In this document: in pieces, positions 26,414 to 34,422 of the stretch
Numbering within the stretch: the first letter of the stretch is position 1
Layout: each line of letters begins with the position of its first letter
Assembly: GCF_003865135.1 (NCBI RefSeq)
Contig: NZ_BHZC01000001.1
Location: forward strand, 8,246,001-8,310,000
DNA from: Streptomyces chrestomyceticus JCM 4735
GTDB taxonomy: Bacteria; Actinomycetota; Actinomycetes; Streptomycetales; Streptomycetaceae
Length of the DNA stretch: 64,000 bases
Direction of reading: 5' to 3'
The notes under the pieces: generated by a model
The model's database searches: none
The model's input: the letters and a program-made list of their open reading frames with translations, nothing else
What the model was told of the DNA's origin: nothing
Made by a program: the position numbers and the translations under genes

Positions 26414-27913
26414 TCACCGGGCGGGCTCCTCGACCGTCCGGTCCGCCAGTTCGGCGCGGGCGATGACCACGCCTCCGCACTCGGTACGGCAGATCAGTTC
26501 CAGGGCCCGGTACTGCTCCCAGCCGGGCAGCGCGTTCCGCACCAGGGGCACGACCTCGCGGAGGAAGCGGGCTGCGGGATATTCCTGTTCCTCGGTGTGT
26601 TCCGGGCGGTCGGCCGGTTTGGCCACGATGTCCTCGACGGCGGTCTCGCGCACCACCTTGGCGTACTGCGACCAGCGCGCGGGGGGCACGGCGCCGCGTT
26701 CGTGCATCAGGTGGAACAGGCGCTGGGGCTCGGCCCCGTCGTCCGCCGGGCGGACCCAGATGTCTTCCATGTACTCCTGGTCGACCCAGGCGCGCTGCCA
26801 GGCGCGGTGGCGGCCGCGCGCGGCCCGCAGCGCACGGGCGTGCAGTTCGGAGCGGCGGGGCAGCACGATCCGGTCGGCGCCCCGCGTTCCGTTGGAGTAC
26901 ATCGGCACACTGGTGAAAGGCCACTGCTCGGACTCGAACAGCAGGACGTACACCAGGGCCGCGACGACGAGGCAGCCGACGGCGGTGAGCACCACCGCTC
27001 CGGCTCCGCTGTCCGGGAAGACGGGGCGGGCGGGCTCCTCGCCGGTGACGAGGGACGTGAGCCACGGCCAGTCGAGGAGCAGCAGGTAACACCACATCTG
27101 CACCCAGTAGGCGGGCATCATCATGCACAGGATTCCGATGTGCAGGCAGACCCAGCTCAGAATCAGTGGCATCCGCGCTTCGCTGCTGAACACGGCGACG
27201 ATGGCGCCCAGTTCGATGACGAGCGTGCCCCAGGCGGCGAGCCTGCACAGGACCGGGCTGTCCAGCATCAGACGGGAGAGCCACGGCCAGCGGGCGACGG
27301 GCGCCGACTGCTCCAGGTAGAAGCGGAGCGCGGTACCGTCCCGCCAGCCGGACCAGCCGTAGCGGACCTTGGCCACGCCGCCGGCGAACATGGTGTACGC
27401 GAGGCAGACCAGCAGCAGCGCCGGGGCGAAGCCGGAAGTGAGGACGGAGTCCTCCGGCACCAGCAGGGGCCAGGCGGTGTGCTGGGCGAGCAGGCCGTCG
27501 AGGGAGAAGTCGTACGAGACCGAGAAGCTCATGCACAGCAGCGCGTAGAGCGCCGAGTGCGTGGAGTGATTGGCCCCCAGCGCACCGGCGTTGACCGCGT
27601 GGAGGAAGGCGAAGCCCAGGAACGTCAGCGCGCCGGTGGCCGGCTGGAGGAGTCCGGCCGCGGCGGCGGCCCACAGCACCACCGTGAGCCGGGTGACGAA
27701 GGTGAGCAGCCCGGGACCGACCTGCTTGACGCCGAGCAGCCGCAGCACGCCGACCGGCGTGTAGAACGCCGGCTGGGTCGTGCCGACGACCTGCGCGGTG
27801 GCGAGCGGCGACGGCCGGTCGACGAGACAGATGACCAGGAGGCCCGCGTAGAAGACGGCTCTCAGGACGCCCGGAATCGGTGGCATTTCGTTGAGCCACC
27901 AGTGCGTGATCAT
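26414..27913 (-). CDS. HTTM-domain (vitamin K-dependent carboxylase-like) membrane protein
   Basis: A 499-residue integral membrane protein. The N-terminal two thirds contain about eight hydrophobic segments, and the C-terminal third is soluble and charged. The region HAVNAGALGANHSTHSALYALLCMSFS with its His/Asn pattern, and the later EQWPFTSVPMYSNGTRG, resemble HTTM proteins related to gamma-glutamyl carboxylase; that relation is recalled, not searched. Start ATG at 27911-27913 with GAGGTGG upstream; the longer frame has no ribosome site. It sits inside the NRPS operon between sbnB and the two-module NRPS, which suggests a tailoring or lipid-associated step, but the role is unknown. Confidence 0.7.
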   Translation of the reverse strand: MITHWWLNEMPPIPGVLRAVFYAGLLVICLVDRPSPLATAQVVGTTQPAFYTPVGVLRLLGVKQVGPGLLTFVTRLTVVLWAAAAAGLLQPATGALTFLGFAFLHAVNAGALGANHSTHSALYALLCMSFSVSYDFSLDGLLAQHTAWPLLVPEDSVLTSGFAPALLLVCLAYTMFAGGVAKVRYGWSGWRDGTALRFYLEQSAPVARWPWLSRLMLDSPVLCRLAAWGTLVIELGAIVAVFSSEARMPLILSWVCLHIGILCMMMPAYWVQMWCYLLLLDWPWLTSLVTGEEPARPVFPDSGAGAVVLTAVGCLVVAALVYVLLFESEQWPFTSVPMYSNGTRGADRIVLPRRSELHARALRAARGRHRAWQRAWVDQEYMEDIWVRPADDGAEPQRLFHLMHERGAVPPARWSQYAKVVRETAVEDIVAKPADRPEHTEEQEYPAARFLREVVPLVRNALPGWEQYRALELICRTECGGVVIARAELADRTVEEPAR

Positions 27914-27980
27914 GTTGATGGTCCACCTCGGGAGAGTTCCGGCTGGTTGGTCGGCGCGGCCGCTCGGCCGCGGGGCGCCG

Positions 27981-28981
27981 TCACCAGCGGTGCGTCTCCG
28001 CGAAGAAGCCGGGGATCTCCACCGCGGTGCCCGCCTCCTGCGCGCGGCCGAGGACGTGGGCACCGACCGCGAGGTCGAGCACACCGAGCCCGAACGGGGA
28101 GAAGACCACGGGCACGTCGGTGGGCGGCGTCACCTCGCCGTTCAGCACGGCGGCCAGCGTGCCGGTGACGAAATCACGGCCGCCGGTGGCCTGTTCGGCC
28201 AGATGGGGAGAGGTGTTGGCCTTCATGCAGTGCTCGACGTCGTCGAAGAGGTTGGCCGCCTGGGTGATGACGTCGGGGGCGAGGTCACGCAGCGAGATGT
28301 TGAGCACGAGCTGGCCCGGCTTGAAGGGCGTGTGCACGTACGGGGTCGCCACGGTGGTGGCGAACACCACGGTGTCGGCCGCCAGTGCGGCATCCAGGCC
28401 GGCGACGAATTCGGCCGACGCCCCCAGGTTCTCCCGGATGTGCTTCACCAGGGCGTGCCCGGACGCCGGGTCCAGGTCGTGCACCAGGTACGTGTCGGGG
28501 CGCACACCGGCGGCATGCACGTAGTCGCAGATGTTGCGCGCGATGATGCCCGCGCCGACCACGGAGAGCGTGCTGCCCGCGTACCCGCCGGGGCGCAGCG
28601 CCGTGGCGGCGACGGCGGCGGAAGCGGCGGTGCGGGCCGAGCTGATGGTCGCGGCCTCCAGGCAGGCCGTCGGGTAGCCGGTCTCGTAGTCGTTGAGGAC
28701 GAGCACCGCGGAGGCCCGGGGCCGCCCCGCGACGGTGTTGGCCGGGAAGCTGGATATCCACTTGATGCCGGCGCGCTGGACGTCCGCCCCAGGAAGGCGG
28801 GCAGGGCGATGATGCGGGCGTCGGGCTTGTCGGGGAACCGCAGGAAATAGCTGTCCGGGTTGACCGAGTCCCCGGCTTCATGGTGCACGTAGGTACGGCG
28901 TACCAGGTCGATGACGGCGGGGCGGTCCGCGTCCAGTACGTCGCGTACGGCCGGCCCCGGAACAACGGTGAATTCGAACAT
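27981..28981 (-). CDS. sbnB: SbnB-like Dap synthase, frameshifted in this sequence
   Basis: Ornithine-cyclodeaminase-family enzyme. SbnB oxidises N-(1-amino-1-carboxyl-2-ethyl)-glutamate to L-2,3-diaminopropionate and 2-oxoglutarate. The N-terminal part (VPGPAVRDVLDADRP.. to IALPAFLG) and the C-terminal part (AGIKWISSFPANTV..LNDYETGYPTACLEA, Rossmann VVGAGIIARNI) are in different frames and meet at the C run at 28787-28790. One more C there restores a single frame of about 333 residues, the family length. Both halves are otherwise intact, so a sequence error is more likely than decay. The ATG at 28981 has GGAAGGA upstream. It lies between sbnA and the HTTM gene. Confidence 0.85.
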
Positions 28982-29021
28982 GATGCGTGTCCTTCCTTGA
29001 TGCGGTCGGTTGTCCCGTCGT

Positions 29022-30050
29022 TCAGCCGAGGTCCGGCGCGCCGACCTCGCTCCGTACGAGTTCCACCGGGCCGATGGGATGCAGGGGCTGCAGCGGGCGC
29101 AGGGCCTCGGGGCCGAAGTGGTCCAGCACCCAGCGGTCGTCGTAGACGGTGGTGAGGTAGCGGTCGCCCATGTCGGGGGAGATGCACACCGAGCTCAGCG
29201 TCCGGTCCGGGTCGTACCGCTCCAGCCACTGGAGCGCGCCCGCGACCACCGTGCCGGTCGAACCGCCGAAGAGCATGCCGTGCGAGGCGAGGGTGCGGCA
29301 GAGCCGTACGGCGTCCAGTTCACTGACCTGGACGAGGTGGTCGAAGACTTCCGGGGCGAACAGCGGCGGCGGCACACTCGCACCGAGCCCGGGGATCAGC
29401 CGGGGGGCGGGGGCCCGTCCGAAGGTGACCGATCCGGCGGCATCCACGGCCACCAGCCGGGCGTGGCTGCCGCTGTCGCGGAAGTAGCGTGCGCAGCCCA
29501 TCGCGGTCCCGCCGGTGCCCACCCCCACGAACAGCACGTCCACGTCGGGCAGGTGCTTCAGGATGGCGGGCGCCGTGGACTCGTAGTGCGCGCCCCAGTT
29601 GGCGGGGTTGGTGTACTGGTTCAGCCATAAGTACCGGTCGTCCTCGGCGCACAGCGCACGGACCCGGTCCAGCCGGGCCTTGAGGTAGCCGCCCTCGGGG
29701 TCGGGCGTTTCGACCACCACCAGCTCGGCGCCGAGGGCCCGCATGGTGGCGGCCGTGGCCGCGTTGCACCGTGCGTCGGTGACGCAGGTGAAGCGCAGGC
29801 CCTTGCCTGCCGCGATCACACTCAACGCGACGCCCAGATTGCCCGAGGAGGACTCGATGAGCACGGAGTCCTCGCGGAGGAGGCGGCTGCGCTCGGCTGC
29901 GGCGACCATCGAGGCAGCCGCCCGCACCTTGATCGAGCCGCCGAGGTTCAGGCCCTCGCACTTCATTTGGAGCGCGTGCCCGAGGTAGGGGGACAGGTCG
30001 ATGAACATGTCCGGGTCGGACAGTTCCTGCAGGGGGGACGTCGGTCTCAC
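29022..30050 (-). CDS. sbnA: SbnA-like ACEGA synthase (PLP enzyme)
   Basis: A 342-residue PLP enzyme of the cysteine synthase fold. SbnA condenses O-phospho-L-serine with L-glutamate to give N-(1-amino-1-carboxyl-2-ethyl)-glutamate, the substrate of SbnB. Visible motifs are the PLP Lys in GGSIKVRAA (near residue 40), the substrate loop ESSSGNLGVAL, the phosphate-binding GVGTGGTAMG and FGGSTGTVV. The neighbouring sbnB makes the SbnA assignment stronger than cysteine synthase. The GTG start overlaps the stop of the upstream ABC gene as GTGA. Together they would supply L-2,3-diaminopropionate to the NRPS. Confidence 0.88.
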   Translation of the reverse strand: MRPTSPLQELSDPDMFIDLSPYLGHALQMKCEGLNLGGSIKVRAAASMVAAAERSRLLREDSVLIESSSGNLGVALSVIAAGKGLRFTCVTDARCNAATAATMRALGAELVVVETPDPEGGYLKARLDRVRALCAEDDRYLWLNQYTNPANWGAHYESTAPAILKHLPDVDVLFVGVGTGGTAMGCARYFRDSGSHARLVAVDAAGSVTFGRAPAPRLIPGLGASVPPPLFAPEVFDHLVQVSELDAVRLCRTLASHGMLFGGSTGTVVAGALQWLERYDPDRTLSSVCISPDMGDRYLTTVYDDRWVLDHFGPEALRPLQPLHPIGPVELVRSEVGAPDLG

Positions 30051-31756
30051 AACGCGGCCTCCTTCTCTGCTCCGGTGTCTGACGTGACCTCATGAGTGCC
30101 GGCCCGCAGGGTCACCACGGTGTCGGCTGCCTTCAGGAGGTCCGGGTTGTGCGAGACGACCACCCACGCGCCGGGCCACTGCCTGGGCAGCGTCTGCCAG
30201 ATGGCCCTGGCCGTCGCGCCGTCCAGGGACGAGTCGCAGTCGTCGACGACGTACAGCTCGGCGGGACGGCAGAGCATGCGGGCCAGCGCCAGGCGCTGCC
30301 GCTGGCCACCGGACAGCCGGCTGGCCGCACCCGAATCGAGCCGGGTGCCGAGCCCGTCGGGCAGTTCGGGCGAGCCGGGCCGCAGATGCACGGCGGCCAT
30401 CACCCGCTCCAGGTGCTCGGTGCTCACTCCGGTGGCGCCGAGCAGCAGGTTCTCCTGGACCGTTCCCCGGAGGAACAGGGACTGCTGCCGGGCGTGTCCC
30501 ACGCGGGGCGCGCTCAGCCAGTCCTGGTTCCCGGTCACGTCCACGCCGTTCCAGCACACCTGGCCGTGCACCCCGGGCTGGAGCGCCAGCAGGCTGCGGA
30601 CGAACGTGCTCTTGCCGGAGCCGATGTCGCCCGTGACGGCGACGAGCTCACCGGGGCGGACCCGGAAGCTGACCGGCTCGGGCGCGGTCACGCCCGCCGG
30701 GGTGGCGCAGCTCAGCGCGGTCACGGTCAGCTCGCGCAGGGGTCCCGCGGCGGGGCTGCTGTCCCTGGTGGTCAACGGCTCGTCCGGCGGCGCGAGTTCA
30801 CCGAGCCGTGCGTAGGAGACCTTGCCGCTCTGGTAGCGGGCCAGGATCTTGCCGAAGAAGTACATCTGCTGGCCCAGCCAGCCGGTGTACGTCACGAACA
30901 GCGCCAGCTTGCCCACGGAGAAGTCGCCGTTGGAGACGCGGACGCTGACGGTGAGCAGCACCACCGCCGTGCCCACCATGACCAGGTTGCGGAACAGGTC
31001 CGACAGCAGGTCGAGGTAGACCTGATGACGTAGCTGCACCCCGCGCCGCCAGGCGAACCGCCGCTCCAGCCCCTGGAGCCGGCCCTCGATCGCACCGGAC
31101 AGCCGCAGGTCGCGGATGCCGGTCAGGGTGTCGGCGACCTCCGAGCCGATGACCCCCTGCCGCACCCGCGTCTCCGCCTGGAGCAGGGCGACGCGGTTCT
31201 TCAGTGCGACGGACGCCCACAGGCCCAGCAGCAGCAACAGCAGCGGGATCGTCATCGTGAGGTCGGTGACGGCCAGCACGACGACGGCGACGACGAGGAG
31301 GACCGAACGGTAGACCAGGTCGGTGGTCCACTCCAGCAGACCGCCGATCTCGTCACTGTCGTCGCGCAGCCGGTTGAGGATCTCGCCGTTGCCGCGTACG
31401 GCGGCGCGCGACCCGGGCCGCCGCAGCAGCCGGCCCAGCGCCGTCACCTTGATCCAGGCACTGGTACGGAAGATCAGCACGAACGTCAGTTGCAGACCGC
31501 CCCACAAGGCCACGGCGCGCAGCACCATCAGCGCGACGGCGGCGGCCAGCAGCCACCACACGCCGCTGCCCTCCAGCGGTCCGGCCGCGCTGTCAAGCAT
31601 GGCCGAGGTGACCGCGCCCATCAGCAGCGGAATGCCGTAGATCGCACTCCAGGTCGCCATGGCGGTGAAGTACAGCGCCCGCAGCCTGCTCCCGCAGCGG
31701 TGCAGGAAACGGCTGAACGCCACGGTCTCGAACCGGGCTTCCTGTCCGGTGGTCAC
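30047..31756 (-). CDS. ABC exporter half, degenerate Walker B
   Basis: 569 residues: an ABC exporter membrane domain of about six helices (1-330) fused to a nucleotide-binding domain. Walker A is GDIGSGKST (near 377), the signature is canonical LSGGQRQRLALARML, but Walker B ends DDCDSSLD, so the catalytic Glu is Asp. The H-loop VSHNPD is intact. With the neighbouring half, it would form a heterodimeric exporter with one normal and one degenerate ATP site, probably for export of the peptide. The GTG at 31754-31756 (VTTGQEARFE) has GAGGGGGA upstream and was chosen over 31810. Confidence 0.85.
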   Translation of the reverse strand: MTTGQEARFETVAFSRFLHRCGSRLRALYFTAMATWSAIYGIPLLMGAVTSAMLDSAAGPLEGSGVWWLLAAAVALMVLRAVALWGGLQLTFVLIFRTSAWIKVTALGRLLRRPGSRAAVRGNGEILNRLRDDSDEIGGLLEWTTDLVYRSVLLVVAVVVLAVTDLTMTIPLLLLLLGLWASVALKNRVALLQAETRVRQGVIGSEVADTLTGIRDLRLSGAIEGRLQGLERRFAWRRGVQLRHQVYLDLLSDLFRNLVMVGTAVVLLTVSVRVSNGDFSVGKLALFVTYTGWLGQQMYFFGKILARYQSGKVSYARLGELAPPDEPLTTRDSSPAAGPLRELTVTALSCATPAGVTAPEPVSFRVRPGELVAVTGDIGSGKSTFVRSLLALQPGVHGQVCWNGVDVTGNQDWLSAPRVGHARQQSLFLRGTVQENLLLGATGVSTEHLERVMAAVHLRPGSPELPDGLGTRLDSGAASRLSGGQRQRLALARMLCRPAELYVVDDCDSSLDGATARAIWQTLPRQWPGAWVVVSHNPDLLKAADTVVTLRAGTHEVTSDTGAEKEAAL

Positions 31757-33494
31757 CGGTTCCCCCTCGCGTGAGCGCGCCGGAGCGTCCGGCGCCGCCG
31801 ACCGTGGCACCGGCCTCGGTGATCTCCTTGACCCGGCCGCTCTCCATCGTCATGATCCGGTCCACGCCGCGCAGGGTGCCGGTCCGGTGCTCGACCATGA
31901 CGACCGTGCGGTCCCGCATGACCGTGTCCAGCATGTCCGCCCAGGCCTTCTCGGTCTCCGGGTCGAAGTGGGACGCCGCCTCGTCCACGATCAGCAGGCT
32001 GTACGGGCGGGTCAGCGCGCGGGCGCCCGCCAGAACCTGCATCTCGCCGTCCGAGAGCTCCCGGGCCCCGGCGCCGACCCGGGTCTCCAGACCCTCGGGC
32101 AGGGCACGTACCCGGTCGGCGGCGTTGAGCTGCTCCAGCACCTCCCAGACACGCTCGACAGGCACCGCATCGTCGAAGAGGGTGATGTTCTCCCGGACCG
32201 TGGCGGAGAAGACGTGCGCGCGCTGGCTGAGCACCGTGACGCGCTCGGCGAACTGGGCGGGCGTGAGGCGCCCGGCCTCGACACCGCCGATGAGGACCCG
32301 GCCCGCACCGGGCTCGGCCAGCGCGCAGAGCAGGTTGACGACCGTGCTCTTGCCCGCGCCCGTGGGGCCGACGATGCCGAGACTGCTGCCGGGCGCGACC
32401 GTGAAGGACACGTCGCTCAGCACCTGGGTGTCGCCGTAACCGAAGCAGACGCCCTCGAAAGCGACCTCCAGCGGCCCCTCCGGCAGCGCCACCTGCCCGC
32501 TCGGCGGCGCCGTGGACTTCGCCCGCCCCTCCGGGCCGAGCCGGCGGGCGGATGTCTTGAGCACCGCCATCATCTGCTGCAACTGGCCGAGCTGGGAGGA
32601 CATCTCCTCCAGCGGGCGCTGCAGGAGATCGACGTAGAGGTAGATCATGGTGAGCGTGCCGATGGTGATGGCACCCGCCTGCAACTGCTGGAGGCCGAAC
32701 CCGAAGCCGAGGCCGAAGGCGACCGCGAAGCACAACTGGGTCAACGGCCAGAAGGCGCGGCCGCTGATGTAGGCGCGGCCCTCGGTGCGCAGCAGCGCTT
32801 CGAGATCGGTACGGGTCCGCTCGGTGGCCCAGTCCGACTCGCGCGCGAGCAGCAGGTCGTCCCGGGCGCTGAGGGAGTCACCGACGAAGCCGAAGAGATC
32901 CGCCTGCTGCTCCCGCGCGGCCTGCCAGCGGCGTATCGACCGCCGGGTCAGCCGGGTGAGCACGAAGCACACGGCGACGACCAGGACCGAGATGGCGAGG
33001 CCGGCGGCCGGCACGGCCACGGACATCGCGGCGATGGTGCCGACCGCCAGCGCGATGTTGCTGAGCATGCGGAAACCGGACTCGGCGATGGCCTTGCCGA
33101 CGATGTTGGCGTTGCCCTCGACCTGTTCCAGGATCTCGCCGACCGGCCGGCTCTCCACGTCCAGCACGGGCTGTTCGACCGCCGCGTGGCGCAGCAGCCG
33201 GACCCGCAGGCCGTCGGCGATGCGCCAGCCTGCCTGGACCGCCAGGTAACTGGCCCAGATCCGGGCCCCGCCGGCGACGAGCGCGGCAGCCAGGTAGCCG
33301 AGGGCCGCGGTGATCAGCACGGACTGGGCGCTGCCCGCGGTCGCCTGGTTCACGAAGTACTGGACCAGCCAGGGGCCGGCCAGGGTGGCGAGGACGCTGA
33401 CCATGAGGACAGACAGGGCGCCCGCCGCGATCAGGCGGACGGGCCGTGACTCGCCCCACAGCAGGCGGAGGGACGAGGCGCGCGGCTCAGGCAT
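31593..33494 (-). CDS. ABC exporter half, degenerate signature; 3' end probably frameshifted
   Basis: ABC exporter half with an N-terminal membrane domain and a nucleotide-binding domain: Walker A GPTGAGKST (near residue 376), degenerate signature LSDGEMQVLAGARAL, Walker B LLIVDEAASHFD and H-loop EHRTG. As written, the frame runs 163 nt into the next gene, and its last 60 or so residues look out of frame. If the C run at 31762-31766 held six C instead of five, the gene would stop at TGA 31753-31755, giving the GTGA overlap that is the rule in this operon. Start ATG 33494 with AGGAG upstream. It pairs with the downstream half-exporter. Confidence 0.82.
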   Translation of the reverse strand: MPEPRASSLRLLWGESRPVRLIAAGALSVLMVSVLATLAGPWLVQYFVNQATAGSAQSVLITAALGYLAAALVAGGARIWASYLAVQAGWRIADGLRVRLLRHAAVEQPVLDVESRPVGEILEQVEGNANIVGKAIAESGFRMLSNIALAVGTIAAMSVAVPAAGLAISVLVVAVCFVLTRLTRRSIRRWQAAREQQADLFGFVGDSLSARDDLLLARESDWATERTRTDLEALLRTEGRAYISGRAFWPLTQLCFAVAFGLGFGFGLQQLQAGAITIGTLTMIYLYVDLLQRPLEEMSSQLGQLQQMMAVLKTSARRLGPEGRAKSTAPPSGQVALPEGPLEVAFEGVCFGYGDTQVLSDVSFTVAPGSSLGIVGPTGAGKSTVVNLLCALAEPGAGRVLIGGVEAGRLTPAQFAERVTVLSQRAHVFSATVRENITLFDDAVPVERVWEVLEQLNAADRVRALPEGLETRVGAGARELSDGEMQVLAGARALTRPYSLLIVDEAASHFDPETEKAWADMLDTVMRDRTVVMVEHRTGTLRGVDRIMTMESGRVKEITEAGATVGGAGRSGALTRGGTGDHRTGSPVRDRGVQPFPAPLREQAAGAVLHRHGDLECDLRHSAADGRGHLGHA

Positions 33495-33607
33495 ATGAGG
33501 GTGCTCCTGACCAACGGGGTGGCATGGTCTGTCTCCTGGGATCAGGCGGTGTCGGGGACGTTTCCCCGCGGGCAGGTCCGGCCCGGACGCATGGGTGGCG
33601 CCGGCGG

Positions 33608-34411
33608 TCAGAGCGGTACCGCGTCGGCATGTCCGCCGACCAGACGGCTCCGCAGCAGAGCCGTCACCGCGGACTGCTGCGGTGGCGACGCGAGGTAGAA
33701 GTGGCCGCCGGGGAAGATGCGGAGCTCGTGCGGGCCCGTGGTGTGGTCGGCCCAGGCGGCGGCCTGCTCCAGGCTGACCCGGGCGTCGCTGTCCCCGGTC
33801 AGGGCCACCACGGGGGAGGTCAGCCGCGGGCGGGGCCGGTAGCGGTAGTTCGCCACCGCCCGGTAGTCGGCGCGGACGGCGGGCAGGATCATCCGCAGCA
33901 TGTCCGGGTCGGAGAGCAGCTCGTCCTCGGTGCCGTCCATCGCGCGCAACTCGGCGACCACGGCGTCGTCGTCCAGCGTGTGCAGCGGCTCGATGTCGTC
34001 GGGGCAGCCGGCCGCGCGCCGCCCGGAGACGAACAGTGCCTGCACCGGGGTGCCCCGGTCCTGGAGTTCGGCGGCGACCTCGTAGGCGATCAGGGCGCCC
34101 ATGCTGTGTCCGAACAGGGCCAGCGGGAGGCTGTCCCCGCCGGCGGTGGGTGACGTCAGCGCGGCGACGACCTGGCCGGCCAGCTCCGCGATGTCGGTCA
34201 GGGGCGGTTCGTGGTGCCGTTCGAGGCGGCCCGGATACTGCACGGCCAGCACGTCGAGGTCTCCGGCGAGGGCCTGGGAGAAGGGGAAGAAGAAGCCGGC
34301 CGAGCCGCCCGCGTGGGGCAGGCAGACGAGGCGGGCGGCCGGGCGGCGGGGCGGGGCGTGGAAACGCCGGAGCCAGCGCTCGACGGCGGCCGGGGCGGGG
34401 GAGGAGCTCAT
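33608..34411 (-). CDS. Type II thioesterase
   Basis: A 267-residue alpha/beta hydrolase of the stand-alone thioesterase family that removes wrongly loaded groups from carrier domains; release of the product is also possible, as no TE is fused to any NRPS here. It shows LVCLPHAGGSAGFFFPF, the nucleophile elbow GHSMGALIAYE, the Asp in LTGDSDARVS and the C-terminal catalytic His in FPGGHFYL. Start ATG at 34409-34411, with AGG upstream and 11 nt after the NRPS stop; the longer frame is a shadow of that NRPS. Confidence 0.92.
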   Translation of the reverse strand: MSSSPAPAAVERWLRRFHAPPRRPAARLVCLPHAGGSAGFFFPFSQALAGDLDVLAVQYPGRLERHHEPPLTDIAELAGQVVAALTSPTAGGDSLPLALFGHSMGALIAYEVAAELQDRGTPVQALFVSGRRAAGCPDDIEPLHTLDDDAVVAELRAMDGTEDELLSDPDMLRMILPAVRADYRAVANYRYRPRPRLTSPVVALTGDSDARVSLEQAAAWADHTTGPHELRIFPGGHFYLASPPQQSAVTALLRSRLVGGHADAVPL

Positions 34412-34422
34412 GGGGGTACCTT

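Noticed and set aside
26321..28168. Plus-strand frame of 615 codons over the HTTM gene
   Set aside because: Composition is typical of an antisense shadow, and it runs across two minus-strand genes and their gap.
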